Assembly (NCBI RefSeq): GCF_001457035.1
Contig: NZ_KQ758617.1
Location: forward strand, 992,001-1,056,000
From: Fictibacillus enclensis
GTDB taxonomy: Bacteria > Bacillota > Bacilli > Bacillales > Fictibacillaceae
Length of the DNA: 64,000 bases
Reading direction: 5' to 3'
Part shown: piece after piece, positions 25,506 to 34,343 of the stretch
How positions within the stretch are numbered: position 1 is the stretch's first letter
Layout: every line of letters begins with the position of its first letter
The notes under the pieces: model-generated
The model's database searches: none
Told to the model about the DNA's origin: nothing
Seen by the model: the letters and a program-made list of their open reading frames with translations, nothing else
Program-made: the position numbers and the translations under genes

Positions 25506-26721
25506 GAAAGCGTAAAGGAGGGGTACTGTATTCCTCCTTTATTTTTTTTGTAAGAACGGTTTGCGGATAACCGCCGAAGTAAACCGCCGATACACGCTTT
25601 TCCAGGTCGATCAACGGGTGCTGCATTTTGGAAAGAGTCGTAAGAACGGGAAGATCCGCCTGCTTTTTAACGGCATTTAAATAGCATTGTCCTACATCGC
25701 TCATCCCCAGTATCCGGAGGTAAGGGGGACCATCCTTTAAAGCCGCCTCTGCATCGGTTCTTGAGATATGATTCAGGATGTGAAGACACATGCGCTGCAG
25801 CCTTGTCCATGTGTATCGTTTGGTTTTTAAAGCAGTCATGAAAGAATGAAAAGAATCAGCGTGCCGGATGGTCTCCTTCAGCCGGTATTCCAAACCTTCT
25901 TCAACCTCATAAAGTTTTCGCAGTTCTTCAGCAGATGTAGCCAGCAGCTTGTAACGCAAGAGGGGAAACAGGGAATCCCATGTCGTGAACTGTCCATTTT
26001 CCTTCAGGTAGTGTGAAAGGATCAAGGATGTATCGGAAGGAACAGCTTGTTCAATGGAAGAAACGCAAGGCTTCTTGGAGCTGTTCAAGGTTTTTCGAAT
26101 GGCAGTTGCACTGGCAATCTGATGGGCGTCCATGCGTTCTTCATGGAAAGATGCACCAATGCGTTTGATGGTATGTGCCTCCATTGGTACATGGCTGTTA
26201 ACGATCGCTTTTACATATTCCATTCCCAATATATTGTTTGGTTGTGATAAATCCAGGGCAGCGGAATCCCATGATAGGGAATCGGCGGCAAGAGAGGAAG
26301 CTTTAGGAAAGGAGTATCCTTGTTTGCTGTATGAATGGAACGCTTCATCATATAAATCCTTTTGCTTCTCCAATTGGGAGATCGTATGGTAAAATAAATC
26401 AATATTTCCGGACTCGCTTCCAAAACAAAGAGTCTTTGCTCTTAAGGCCTGAAGCAGTCTGACGCCCGCTTGTGCGAAAACCGGAGCAGGCGACACCGCG
26501 TACAAATAGGGAAGTTCTATAATAAGATCCGCGCCGCCCATAAGGGCTGTCTTTGCTCTTTCCCATTTAGACATAATGGCAGGTTCTCCACGCTGAAGAA
26601 AGTTGCCGCTCATGACTGCGATTATACAATCGCTTTCTGTTTGTTTTTTTGATAGTTGTAAATGATAAGAATGACCGTTATGAAATGGATTGTACTCAAC
26701 GATGATGCCGCAGGCTTTCAT
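25480..26721 (-). CDS. tmcAL: tRNA(Met) cytidine acetate ligase TmcAL (YlbM)
   Basis: 413-residue cytoplasmic enzyme that makes N4-acetylcytidine at the wobble position of elongator tRNA(Met), using acetate and ATP. The N-terminal nucleotidyltransferase motif IVEYNPFHNGH (HxGH type), SGNFLQRGEPA and ADLIIELP are characteristic, followed by CFGSESG. ATG 26721 follows AAGGAGG. It is leftward, convergent with ylbL and divergent from yceD (ylbN), as in B. subtilis. Confidence 0.93.
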   Translation of the reverse strand: MKACGIIVEYNPFHNGHSYHLQLSKKQTESDCIIAVMSGNFLQRGEPAIMSKWERAKTALMGGADLIIELPYLYAVSPAPVFAQAGVRLLQALRAKTLCFGSESGNIDLFYHTISQLEKQKDLYDEAFHSYSKQGYSFPKASSLAADSLSWDSAALDLSQPNNILGMEYVKAIVNSHVPMEAHTIKRIGASFHEERMDAHQIASATAIRKTLNSSKKPCVSSIEQAVPSDTSLILSHYLKENGQFTTWDSLFPLLRYKLLATSAEELRKLYEVEEGLEYRLKETIRHADSFHSFMTALKTKRYTWTRLQRMCLHILNHISRTDAEAALKDGPPYLRILGMSDVGQCYLNAVKKQADLPVLTTLSKMQHPLIDLEKRVSAVYFGGYPQTVLTKKIKEEYSTPPLRFQKDKGLFI

Positions 26722-26867
26722 GATCTGCCTCCTTGTTGATTGCTGTAATGGTACTTTTATTTTAACTTTAAATGCCTAAGCTTGAAAGAATATGCTGTAA
26801 AGATATTATGTTGACATTTCTCTTTATGGCCGATATAATTATTACTGTTGCCTTGAGGTGAAACGAT

Positions 26868-27389
26868 ATGAAATGGTCACTACAGGAATTAAAAAACTTT
26901 TATCGAAAACCGCTTGAATTTGATGAGTATGTTGATGCAAGTGAACTTAAGTCGCTTGATAAAGAAATACGCGATATACCACCTGTTCATGTTAGCGGAC
27001 ATGCTGATGTAACACAGCAAAGAGCTACCTTTTACCTGAACATTCAGGGAGAAATGACGCTTCCTTGTGCGAATACATTAGCGGATGTCCATTTTCCATT
27101 TTCGATAAAAACAACCGAACTCTTTCTTCTTGATCCTTCCTATACGGTACCGGTGGATGAGGAGAACCTTCATACTGTAGAAGGTCACTTTCTCGATCTG
27201 ATGCCATATATACAAGAGCAAATTCTGCTTGAAAAGCCGATCAAGGTGGTTGCCGGGGCTGATGCGCCGGATAAAAAAGCACCGCCTGAGGGAGAAGGAT
27301 GGCAGGTCGTTACCGAGGAAGACCGCAAGAACCGGATTGACCCGAGACTTGCCGATCTTGCGAAGTTTTTTGACAAAGACAAATTGTAA
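26868..27389 (+). CDS. ylbN: YceD/DUF177 family protein YlbN
   Basis: 173-residue soluble protein of the YceD (DUF177) family, linked to accumulation of large ribosomal subunits and encoded directly before rpmF in very many bacteria. The conserved LPCANTLADVHFPF segment carries the family cysteine; the C-terminus ends in a charged DPRLADLAKFF helix. ATG 26868 follows TTGAGGTG. rpmF begins 54 bases after its stop and is probably co-transcribed. Confidence 0.93.
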   Translation: MKWSLQELKNFYRKPLEFDEYVDASELKSLDKEIRDIPPVHVSGHADVTQQRATFYLNIQGEMTLPCANTLADVHFPFSIKTTELFLLDPSYTVPVDEENLHTVEGHFLDLMPYIQEQILLEKPIKVVAGADAPDKKAPPEGEGWQVVTEEDRKNRIDPRLADLAKFFDKDKL

Positions 27390-27443
27390 AAAATGGTGAT
27401 CTGAATGATTCGGACCCATACCTATTTTAAGGAGGTGGATAAC

Positions 27444-27617
27444 ATGGCAGTACCTTTTCGCAGAACGTCCCAAACCCGCCAAGCCAAGCGCCGTACACAC
27501 TACAAGCTTGAAATGCCTGGTATGGTAAAATGTCCACAATGTGGAGAATACAAACTATCTCACCGAGTATGCCGTGAATGCGGTTCTTACAAAGGAAAAG
27601 AAGTAATCAGCAAATAA
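27444..27617 (+). CDS. rpmF: 50S ribosomal protein L32
   Basis: 57-residue basic ribosomal protein bL32 of the zinc-binding type: the four cysteines occur as CPQC and CREC (residues 30-46). The N-terminus [17 protein letters not shown] is typical. ATG 27444 follows AAGGAGG; the extension upstream to 27405 is not part of L32. A terminator follows at once. Confidence 0.97.
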   Translation: MAVPFRRTSQTRQAKRRTHYKLEMPGMVKCPQCGEYKLSHRVCRECGSYKGKEVISK

Positions 27618-27622
27618 TGAAG

Positions 27623-27658
27623 AACAGGAAGCCCTATGAGGTTTCCTGTTTTTTTTAT
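27623..27658 (+). terminator. Terminator of rpmF
   Basis: AACAGGAAGCC pairs with GGTTTCCTGTT (one G-T pair) around CTATGA and is followed by a long T-run. Confidence 0.9.
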
Positions 27659-27749
27659 TTTTTTTACGCAGTGGTGAACTCTTTGCTTGTTTAAAGGAGT
27701 TTTTCAGTTGAAAAACGAACTATATGGATGAAGCGAAGGGGGAATTTTT

Positions 27750-28514
27750 ATGGTAAAAGTCTTGTATGAAATCAAGCAAAACATAGGCTGGATTACAATC
27801 AACCGGCCCCACGTGAGAAATGCCGTGGATTTTGAAGTCATCCAGCTATTGGAGAATTACATAGACCAAGCACGCCATAATGGCGAAATTAAAATCCTGG
27901 TCATCAGGGGAGCAGGTCATGATGTATTCTGCGCGGGCGGTGATTTGAAAGCATTTTCCGGTCTAAAAACCTCAGATGAGGCATATAGCATGTTATCCAA
28001 GATGGGAAAGGTTTTAAAAAAGCTATTTTACTTTCCAAAGCCGACTGTGGCACTTTTGAATGGAACAGCAGTTGGAGGAGGGTGTGAGATTGCCGCGGCC
28101 TGTGATCTGCGAATTGCCTCGGCAAATGCCAAGGTGGGCTTCATTCAAGGAACACTGGGGATTACAACAGGATGGGGCGGAGGCACTTATCTGATGGAAA
28201 GAATCCCAAAACTGCAAGCTCTTGATTTGTTGTGGTCAGCCGGAAAAATCACGGCCAAACAAGCAGCAGAAAAAGGATTTTTGCAGCATTTAATCAAAAA
28301 TGGAAGCCTGGTTGAAGAATGCTGCAGCTATTTGAACAGATATACAGAACACGCAGTTGAAGTACTTGAGGCCTATAAAAAAGTATATCTGGACAGCCTG
28401 CAAGGAAGAAACGTCGACAAAAGGGTGGAGGATGAAATAAAAGCGTGTGCCCAACTGTGGGAATCGGATGTTCATCACCATGCGGTTTCAGCCTTCTTTA
28501 ATAACAATATTTAA
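27750..28514 (+). CDS. Enoyl-CoA hydratase/isomerase family protein
   Basis: 254-residue crotonase-fold protein. The oxyanion-hole segments are visible (AGGDLKAFSG near residue 55-64, and GGGCEIAAACDLRIA near 110-124), followed by GFIQGTLGITTGWGGGTYL, where hydratases carry active-site acids. Glu112 (in GCEIA) is present, but a second glutamate in the usual later position is not clear, so the reaction (hydration, isomerisation or hydrolysis) cannot be fixed. ATG 27750 follows GAAGGGGG. It lies between rpmF and gerR, about 1.5 kb before the acyl-CoA carboxylase operon, with which it may share a pathway. Confidence 0.85.
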   Translation: MVKVLYEIKQNIGWITINRPHVRNAVDFEVIQLLENYIDQARHNGEIKILVIRGAGHDVFCAGGDLKAFSGLKTSDEAYSMLSKMGKVLKKLFYFPKPTVALLNGTAVGGGCEIAAACDLRIASANAKVGFIQGTLGITTGWGGGTYLMERIPKLQALDLLWSAGKITAKQAAEKGFLQHLIKNGSLVEECCSYLNRYTEHAVEVLEAYKKVYLDSLQGRNVDKRVEDEIKACAQLWESDVHHHAVSAFFNNNI

Positions 28515-28586
28515 GCGGATATTACGGTCAAATTGCTAAGTATAGTATCCTGGCGATTGGGAAAACGTACGATGGAGACGTTCATC

Positions 28587-28618
28587 TTACTAGAACTAAA
28601 GTCTATCTTATCTAGTAA
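28587..28618. promoter_or_regulatory. Inverted repeat upstream of gerR
   Basis: TTACTAGA (28587-28594) and TCTAGTAA (28611-28618) form a perfect 8-bp inverted repeat with a 16-base spacer, 45 bases before the gerR start. It has no T-run, so an operator or leader hairpin is more likely than a terminator. No confident SigE promoter could be placed in this gap. Confidence 0.4.
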
Positions 28619-28662
28619 TAGCATATCTATGTAAAAACGACATAAACAATGGAGGGATTAGG

Positions 28663-29268
28663 TTGACTGTAGTTCGCCAGGATGCTTGGAATCAGGAAGA
28701 GGATGTATTGCTAGCAGAAGTTGTTCTTCGCCATATCAGAGAAGGGAGCACACAGCTTGCAGCATTTGAAGAAGTGGGAGAAAAGCTTTCAAGAACATCT
28801 GCTGCCTGTGGGTTCCGATGGAACTCACTGATTCGCAAACGGTATGAATCTGCAATTGCCATTGCCAAAAGGCAAAGAAAAGAAAGAAGCAAAGGCAAAA
28901 GTACGTCCGAGGAAAGCAATGACCAGATGGTAGATCAGGCTGCAAAGCAGGAAGATTATAGGGTTGCGAAAGAAAAGGTTTTGTCGTTGGATGATGTTAT
29001 TGTCTTCCTGAAAAATTTCAAATCTTCCGAAGAAAGGCGTTCCGATCAAGAAATGATTAAACTCCGGAACCAGGTGGAAGAGCTAAAGTCCCAAAATGCC
29101 CAATACCAGACCCACCTTCAAAAACTGAATCATGAATACAAACTGGTATGTGAGGACTATAAGGCGCTCATTGAAATTATGGACCGGGCCAGAAAAATTG
29201 TCGGGACAGAGGAAGAATCCGGTTCTCTCATGTTTCAGATGGAAGGACTTCAGAAACTGGAAAAATAA
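28663..29268 (+). CDS. gerR: RsfA-family sporulation transcription regulator GerR (YlbO)
   Basis: 201-residue protein of the RsfA/GerR family: an N-terminal Myb/SANT-like DNA-binding domain ([33 protein letters not shown]; residues about 5-60), a charged linker, and a C-terminal coiled coil (about 125-175). GerR in B. subtilis is made in the mother cell under SigE and represses some SigE genes while activating others. TTG 28663 follows GGAGGG. Position before ylbP matches ylbO. Confidence 0.9.
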   Translation: MTVVRQDAWNQEEDVLLAEVVLRHIREGSTQLAAFEEVGEKLSRTSAACGFRWNSLIRKRYESAIAIAKRQRKERSKGKSTSEESNDQMVDQAAKQEDYRVAKEKVLSLDDVIVFLKNFKSSEERRSDQEMIKLRNQVEELKSQNAQYQTHLQKLNHEYKLVCEDYKALIEIMDRARKIVGTEEESGSLMFQMEGLQKLEK

Positions 29269-29295
29269 AAAAGATGGCGAACCCGCCATCTTTTT
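29268..29295. terminator. Bidirectional terminator, gerR and ylbP
   Basis: AAAAAGATGGCG pairs perfectly with CGCCATCTTTTT around a short loop, beginning at the gerR stop codon. Confidence 0.92.
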
Positions 29296-29313
29296 GCTGT
29301 CATGAGATCGGTT

Positions 29314-29799
29314 TTAACGTGTTTGTTCTGTAACACCCTTTGGAAAATAGACATATGGATTTTCCCCACGGTCTCGTTCTTCATTATACGTTACCGCTTC
29401 GAAGCCCATCTTCTCCCAAAAACCGCTTGATTGCTGTCTGCCATTCGTTTTGACAGGAAGGTTTAATGACTGCGCAAATTGAACGAGCGCTCTTCCATAG
29501 CCTTTGCCGTGGAATTGAGGCAGTACTTCAAGCTTCCACAACTCGAAATAATCCTGCGGAGGGCTAAAATAACGGTCGTAAGCAGCCTCAATTCGATATA
29601 AACTCATTCGGGCAACCAATTTGTCGCCAAAATAAATTCCGTAAAATGGAGACTCACTGTCATTTTCAATAATGTTGTCCTGAAGGTCTTCGAGCATCGA
29701 CAATTCCTGTATGCCATATTCCTTGAACTGCTTGAACTCTTCAAGTGTTTTATAGTTGACTACCAAGCGTTTTACGGCGTACTTTTCTTTGGTGTTCAT
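29314..29799 (-). CDS. ylbP: GNAT family N-acetyltransferase YlbP
   Basis: 161-residue GNAT protein with acetyl-CoA-binding motif LPQFHGKGYGRALVQFA (residues about 100-116) and a C-terminal GFEAVTY strand. Acceptor substrate is unknown. ATG 29799 on the minus strand follows GAGGGGG; the ORF extension to 29838 is not supported. It sits opposite gerR as in B. subtilis and is divergent from the acyl-CoA carboxylase operon. Confidence 0.88.
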   Translation of the reverse strand: MNTKEKYAVKRLVVNYKTLEEFKQFKEYGIQELSMLEDLQDNIIENDSESPFYGIYFGDKLVARMSLYRIEAAYDRYFSPPQDYFELWKLEVLPQFHGKGYGRALVQFAQSLNLPVKTNGRQQSSGFWEKMGFEAVTYNEERDRGENPYVYFPKGVTEQTR

Positions 29800-29927
29800 T
29801 TTCAGTTCCCCCTCTAATGACTCTGTTGAAGATCTCACTTTTAGTATATACTAATTATGCTAAAAATTCTTTAAAAAAGAAATATTCGTTTTGTTGGCGT
29901 TTCCGCAAAAGGAATTTTGGTTGGTTT

Positions 29928-29934
29928 TGTCGAA
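29928..29934 (+). promoter_or_regulatory. Spo0A box upstream of the acyl-CoA carboxylase operon
   Basis: The heptamer TGTCGAA, inside TTTTGTCGAAA, is a perfect Spo0A box 35 bases before the biotin carboxylase start. A single 7-base match is weak on its own: about eight are expected by chance in 64 kb counting both strands. Confidence 0.4.
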
Positions 29935-29968
29935 ATAGCTTATTTAGGCAGCGAAGGGAGGATATATA

Positions 29969-31321
29969 GTGAAAAAAATACTAATTGCAAACAGGGGAGA
30001 AATAACGGCCAGGATTGTACGCACCTGTCAAGAGATGGGGATAGAATCCATAGTGGTATATTCGGATGCTGACAAAGATTTGCCTTATGTACAGCAGGCC
30101 ACACGCTCCTATCATCTTGGGGAGCCTCCGGTTGTAAAATCCTATTTGAATCAGGACAAAATCATTGAAATTGCCCAAAAGGAAAATGTGGACGCTATCC
30201 ATCCGGGCTACGGCTTCCTCTCTGAAAATGGAACATTTGTTAAACAAATAGAAGAGCTCGGAATCACGTTTATCGGTCCGTCATGGCAAGTAGTAGAAGC
30301 TATGGGAGATAAGGTAGAGGCAAGACGAACGATGGAAAAAGCGGGGGTTCCGGTAGTGCCGGGAACGATCGATCCAATTAATGATGCAGAAGAAGCACTG
30401 ACCATTGCCAGTCAAATAGGCTACCCAGTGATGCTGAAGGCAAGCGCAGGTGGCGGCGGAATCGGAATGGTAAAGTGTGACAATGAAGAAACATTAAAAA
30501 AACAATTTGTATCCAGCCAGCAAAGGGCCAAGATGTATTTTGGCAATGACCGCATGTTTATTGAAAAATACATCAGTCCGGCACGGCATATTGAAGTTCA
30601 GGTGTTTGGTGATCAACAGGGCAATGTCATCCATTTGTTCGAGAGAGATTGTTCCATTCAAAGGCGTCATCAAAAAGTTATTGAAGAATCGCCATCCCCG
30701 TATTTAACAGAGGAATTGCGCGTGAAGATGGGAAGAGCCGCAGTAAGGGCAGCCCAGTCGGTATCTTACACCAATGCCGGGACTGTCGAATTCATTGTCG
30801 ACGAGAACGCAAATTTCTTTTTTCTGGAGATGAATACCCGGCTGCAGGTGGAGCATCCGGTTACCGAAATGACAACAGGCCTTGACCTGGTGAGGTGGCA
30901 GATCGAAGTCGCTGAAGGAAAACCACTGGCACTCCTGCAGAATGAAGTGCAGCAGCAAGGCCACAGTATCGAATTCCGTCTGTATGCTGAAGATCCGGCA
31001 AAGTTCCTGCCATCACCAGGAAAGATTAAGGATCTGCGCCTTCCGGAAGGAGAAGGAATCCGGATCGACGCTGGATATGAAAAAGGAAATACGGTTTCAC
31101 CTTTCTACGATCCAATGATTGCGAAAATTATTGTAAGCGATTCCAACAGGGCCGATTGTCTCAAAAAAGCCTCTGAATTCTTTGATTCATTTTATTTGGA
31201 AGGAATCAAAACCAACGCCCCGCTGTTCAAAAAAATACTGGAAGATACCGATTTTCAACAAGGAAACTATACAACGGGTTTTTTAATGGAAAAGCCCAAG
31301 CTGATTGAACAAAACCAATAA
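29969..31321 (+). CDS. Acyl-CoA carboxylase, biotin carboxylase subunit
   Basis: 450-residue biotin carboxylase with pre-ATP-grasp, ATP-grasp and C-terminal domains. It carries the glycine-rich loop [10 protein letters not shown], the bicarbonate/biotin region [10 protein letters not shown] and [19 protein letters not shown]. It carboxylates the biotin of the small carrier encoded next. Length and gene order (biotin carboxylase, 70-residue carrier, 513-residue carboxyltransferase) resemble B. subtilis yngH-yngHB-yngE rather than the essential accC-accB pair. The actual acyl-CoA substrate (propionyl, methylcrotonyl or acetyl) cannot be told. GTG 29969 follows GGGAGG. Confidence 0.9.
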   Translation: MKKILIANRGEITARIVRTCQEMGIESIVVYSDADKDLPYVQQATRSYHLGEPPVVKSYLNQDKIIEIAQKENVDAIHPGYGFLSENGTFVKQIEELGITFIGPSWQVVEAMGDKVEARRTMEKAGVPVVPGTIDPINDAEEALTIASQIGYPVMLKASAGGGGIGMVKCDNEETLKKQFVSSQQRAKMYFGNDRMFIEKYISPARHIEVQVFGDQQGNVIHLFERDCSIQRRHQKVIEESPSPYLTEELRVKMGRAAVRAAQSVSYTNAGTVEFIVDENANFFFLEMNTRLQVEHPVTEMTTGLDLVRWQIEVAEGKPLALLQNEVQQQGHSIEFRLYAEDPAKFLPSPGKIKDLRLPEGEGIRIDAGYEKGNTVSPFYDPMIAKIIVSDSNRADCLKKASEFFDSFYLEGIKTNAPLFKKILEDTDFQQGNYTTGFLMEKPKLIEQNQ

Positions 31322-31338
31322 GAGTGGAGTGTTTGAAC

Positions 31339-31551
31339 ATGAAACAGGTAACAGCATCTATGGCAGGAACAGTATGGAATATCGCGGTTTCAGAGGGGGA
31401 TCAAGTCACTGCCGGGCAAAGTGTGGTTGTTCTTGAATCCATGAAAATGGAAATTCCTATTGAAGCGGAAGCAGCAGGTACGGTAGAAGAAATAAAAGTA
31501 GCCGTTGGGGATTTCGTAAATGAAGGAGATGTGCTGGTCACTCTGGCCTGA
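31339..31551 (+). CDS. Biotin carboxyl carrier protein (small, biotin/lipoyl domain only)
   Basis: 70-residue single-domain biotinyl protein with the biotinylation motif ESMKME; the lysine is in the hairpin turn. It shuttles CO2 from the biotin carboxylase to the carboxyltransferase on either side of it. It lacks the long N-terminal region of AccB, as YngHB does. ATG 31339 is preceded by GAGTGGAG; the frame start at 31324 is too close to that site. It lies 17 bases after the biotin carboxylase gene. Confidence 0.92.
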   Translation: MKQVTASMAGTVWNIAVSEGDQVTAGQSVVVLESMKMEIPIEAEAAGTVEEIKVAVGDFVNEGDVLVTLA

Positions 31552-31567
31552 TGGGTTGGATATGAAC

Positions 31568-31585
31568 TGAACGAGCGCTCACTCT
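31568..31585. promoter_or_regulatory. FadR-like operator before the carboxyltransferase gene
   Basis: TGAACGA-GCGC-TCACTCT is close to the Bacillus FadR operator pattern TGAATGA-N4-TCATTCA, with one mismatch in the left half and two in the right. Its core GAGCGCTC is a perfect palindrome. It lies in the 56-base gap between the carrier and carboxyltransferase genes, so it could repress an internal promoter or block transcription. Confidence 0.5.
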
Positions 31586-31607
31586 TTAATGCAAACGGAG
31601 GGATACC

Positions 31608-33149
31608 ATGGATTCTACAAAAACAGATGTGTCGTACGAAACACTAGTCAGCAAGATTAAGGAAGGCGGGGCACAAAAGTATCACGCCAAAAATGATTCT
31701 CAAAATAAACTATTTGCCAGAGAGCGCCTTTCGCTATTATTTGATGAAGGGGAATTTTATGAGGAAGATGGATTGTTCGCCAATAATCAGGCTGGCGATC
31801 TTCCGGCAGACGGAGTCATTACGGTAACAGGAAAAATAAACGGTCAGACCGTTTGTGCCATGGCTAACGATTCGACTGTCAAAGCGGGGTCATGGGGAGC
31901 GCGGACAGTTGAAAAAATTATCCGCATTCAGGAAACGGCACAGCGCCTGAAGGTTCCAATGCTCTATTTGGTCGACTCGGCCGGTGCACGGATTACAGAC
32001 CAAATTGATATGTTTCCCAACCGCCGGGGGGCAGGAAGAATATTTTACAACCAGGTGAAAATGTCCGGCATGGTTCCGCAGGTCTGCCTGTTATTTGGAC
32101 CTTCAGCAGCAGGAGGGGCTTATATCCCTGCGTTTTGTGACGTGGTCATCATGGTGGATCAAAATGCTTCCATGTATCTTGGATCACCGAGAATGGCGGA
32201 AAAAGTCATTGGTGAAAAAGTGACGCTGGAAGAAATGGGCGGAGCAAGAATGCATTGTACAGTAAGCGGGTGCGGAGATATTCTCGCAGCGGATGAAAAG
32301 GAAGCCATCGCTCATGCAAGAACCTATTTATCGTATTTTCCAGCCAATTATAAGCACAAGCCGGAAATTACGGAGGAAAAACCACCTGCGCCCGGAAGGG
32401 AAATTGGCGAGATCGTACCCAAAAACCAGAACGTTCCTTTTGATATGTACGAGTTTATCAACAGGGTAGCGGATGAAGGCAGCTTTTTTGAAATCAAGAA
32501 ACTTTTTGCGGCCGAACTTGTCACCGGCTTTGCAAGGATCAAAGGTCGGCCGGTAGGATTGATCGCCAACCAGCCGAAAGTAAAAGGCGGCGTGCTGTTT
32601 GTTGACTCTGCTGATAAAGCAGCTAAATTTATCACGCTATGCGACGCGTTTAACATTCCGGTCCTCTTTCTCGCGGATGTACCAGGCTTCATGATTGGTA
32701 CAAAAGTGGAGCGTGCAGGAATTATCCGCCACGGAGCGAAGCTTATTGCCGCGATGAGTGATGTGACTGTGCCTAAAATTTCCGTTATTGTGCGGAAGGC
32801 CTATGGAGCAGGCCTTTATGCGATGGCCGGCCCGGCGTTTGAACCGGACTGCTGTATTGCCCTGCCTACTGCACAGATTGCTGTAATGGGACCGGAGGCA
32901 GCTGTTAATGCCGTATACTCCAACAAGATCAATGAAATTGAAGATCCAAAAGAACGCGTGATGTATGTTCAGCAAAAGCAGCAGGAGTACAAAGAACATA
33001 TTGACGTTTATAAGCTCGCATCCGAGCTGATCATCGATGATATTGTTGAGCCGTCTCATTTAAGAGAAACGCTTTATCAACGACTTGTTTTCTTTGGTTC
33101 AAAAGAAATGGTATTCAGCGAAAGAAAGCATCCTGTTTACCCTGTATAA
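31608..33149 (+). CDS. Acyl-CoA carboxylase, carboxyltransferase subunit
   Basis: 513-residue carboxyltransferase of the propionyl/methylcrotonyl-CoA carboxylase beta type, made of two crotonase-like halves (about 20-260 and 270-505). Family segments SAGARITDQ, GPSAAGGAYIPAFCD and VRKAYGAGLYAMAGPAF are present. It transfers CO2 from biotin to an acyl-CoA. ATG 31608 follows GGAGGG. It is the last gene of the three-gene operon, ended by a strong terminator; the gap before it holds a FadR-like operator, consistent with a role in acyl-CoA breakdown. Confidence 0.92.
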   Translation: MDSTKTDVSYETLVSKIKEGGAQKYHAKNDSQNKLFARERLSLLFDEGEFYEEDGLFANNQAGDLPADGVITVTGKINGQTVCAMANDSTVKAGSWGARTVEKIIRIQETAQRLKVPMLYLVDSAGARITDQIDMFPNRRGAGRIFYNQVKMSGMVPQVCLLFGPSAAGGAYIPAFCDVVIMVDQNASMYLGSPRMAEKVIGEKVTLEEMGGARMHCTVSGCGDILAADEKEAIAHARTYLSYFPANYKHKPEITEEKPPAPGREIGEIVPKNQNVPFDMYEFINRVADEGSFFEIKKLFAAELVTGFARIKGRPVGLIANQPKVKGGVLFVDSADKAAKFITLCDAFNIPVLFLADVPGFMIGTKVERAGIIRHGAKLIAAMSDVTVPKISVIVRKAYGAGLYAMAGPAFEPDCCIALPTAQIAVMGPEAAVNAVYSNKINEIEDPKERVMYVQQKQQEYKEHIDVYKLASELIIDDIVEPSHLRETLYQRLVFFGSKEMVFSERKHPVYPV

Positions 33150-33159
33150 CATAAAGGTT

Positions 33160-33190
33160 GCCCCGCTGCTGGTAAGCAGCGGGGCTTTTT
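33160..33190 (+). terminator. Terminator of the acyl-CoA carboxylase operon
   Basis: GCCCCGCTGCT pairs perfectly with AGCAGCGGGGC around GGTA and is followed by five T. Confidence 0.93.
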
Positions 33191-33294
33191 ATCGTTGATG
33201 GCGGGAATATCCCTTTGAAAGATTTAGCACACTAACTGAAATCTTTCTTTGTGATAAGATGAAGAATAATACAAAAAGACAGGGGACGAACAAA

Positions 33295-34197
33295 ATGAAG
33301 GTTGCGGTCATAGGAGGGGGAGCTATTGGACTTCTTTTTGCGTCCTTTTTCAGTCAAGAGGGATTGGACGTAACAGTATGTACAAGAACAAAAGATCAAG
33401 CAGATCTTCTAAATAAAGACGGGATTAGCGTAAAAACGGGAACAGAGGAAGAGGAGAATTACAAAATTTGTGCAGTTGTTCTGCCCGAGTACGATGAACT
33501 CCCGGATTATGCGGTTGTTTGTGTGAAGCAGAATGGATTGGAAACTGTTATTTGTGATTTGCGCCAAAGGCAGGTATTTCAGAGAAGCACCCTGGTTTTT
33601 ATCCAGAACGGAATGAGTCATCTTGAAAAGCTGCAAACCTTGCCACAGGATAACATCATCGCAGCTGTAGTGGAGCACGGGGTGAGCAAAATGAGTGAAA
33701 GCAAGGTAAACCATACCGGATGGGGGAAAGTGAGGGCATCTTCCTTCAGAGGAAGCATCGAGTTGCTGTTTTGGGAAAGAATGAAAAAGTATGGCTTCGA
33801 AGTGGCACTGGCAGAGCAATTGTCTGGAATCATGCAGGAAAAGCTGGTCGTAAACAGTGTGATTAACCCGATCACTGCCTTGTTCGGCGTAAAGAATGGC
33901 GAAGTGTTGACCAACCCTCATTTAACAATACTGGCAGAAAGGCTTTTTGATGAAGCCTACATCTGTCTAGGAAGAACCGATCGGCAGTCTCTCTGGTCGT
34001 ATGTTCTGAAAATCTGCACAAAAACAGGAGAAAACCGGTCATCCATGCTCAGGGACATAGATAATGGACGTGAGACAGAGATAGACGCAATCAGCGGTTA
34101 CCTGATGTCGCAGGGCAAAAAGCAAGGTTTTGATCTCCCGTATACGTCATTTGTTTATTACGGGATAAAAGCACTTGAGCAGAAGAACAAAGAGTAA
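33295..34197 (+). CDS. panE: 2-dehydropantoate 2-reductase (PanE/ApbA family)
   Basis: 300-residue NADPH-dependent reductase that converts ketopantoate to pantoate in pantothenate (and so coenzyme A) synthesis. The Rossmann motif GGGAIGLLFASFFS is at the N-terminus, and the C-terminal helical domain contains KLVVNSVINPITALF, holding the catalytic Lys and conserved Asn. ATG 33295 follows AGGGG; the extension to 33259 is not conserved. It corresponds in place to B. subtilis ylbQ before bshC. Confidence 0.88.
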   Translation: MKVAVIGGGAIGLLFASFFSQEGLDVTVCTRTKDQADLLNKDGISVKTGTEEEENYKICAVVLPEYDELPDYAVVCVKQNGLETVICDLRQRQVFQRSTLVFIQNGMSHLEKLQTLPQDNIIAAVVEHGVSKMSESKVNHTGWGKVRASSFRGSIELLFWERMKKYGFEVALAEQLSGIMQEKLVVNSVINPITALFGVKNGEVLTNPHLTILAERLFDEAYICLGRTDRQSLWSYVLKICTKTGENRSSMLRDIDNGRETEIDAISGYLMSQGKKQGFDLPYTSFVYYGIKALEQKNKE

Positions 34198-34343
34198 TCG
34201 GGTGATTGCTGCCCCTTCTTTTGCATACAGTGACAGTAAGAAAATAACGTGTGCTGAAAACGCGAGCATTTCATTTTGGTGGAGATACTGTAGTTTGCTA
34301 TACTCTATAAGCAGTTGCATACATAGAGAAAGGACGTACTTTT

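Noticed and set aside
28621-28648. SigE promoter of gerR at GCATATC/CATAAACA
   Set aside because: The implied transcript start would fall inside the gerR ribosome site.
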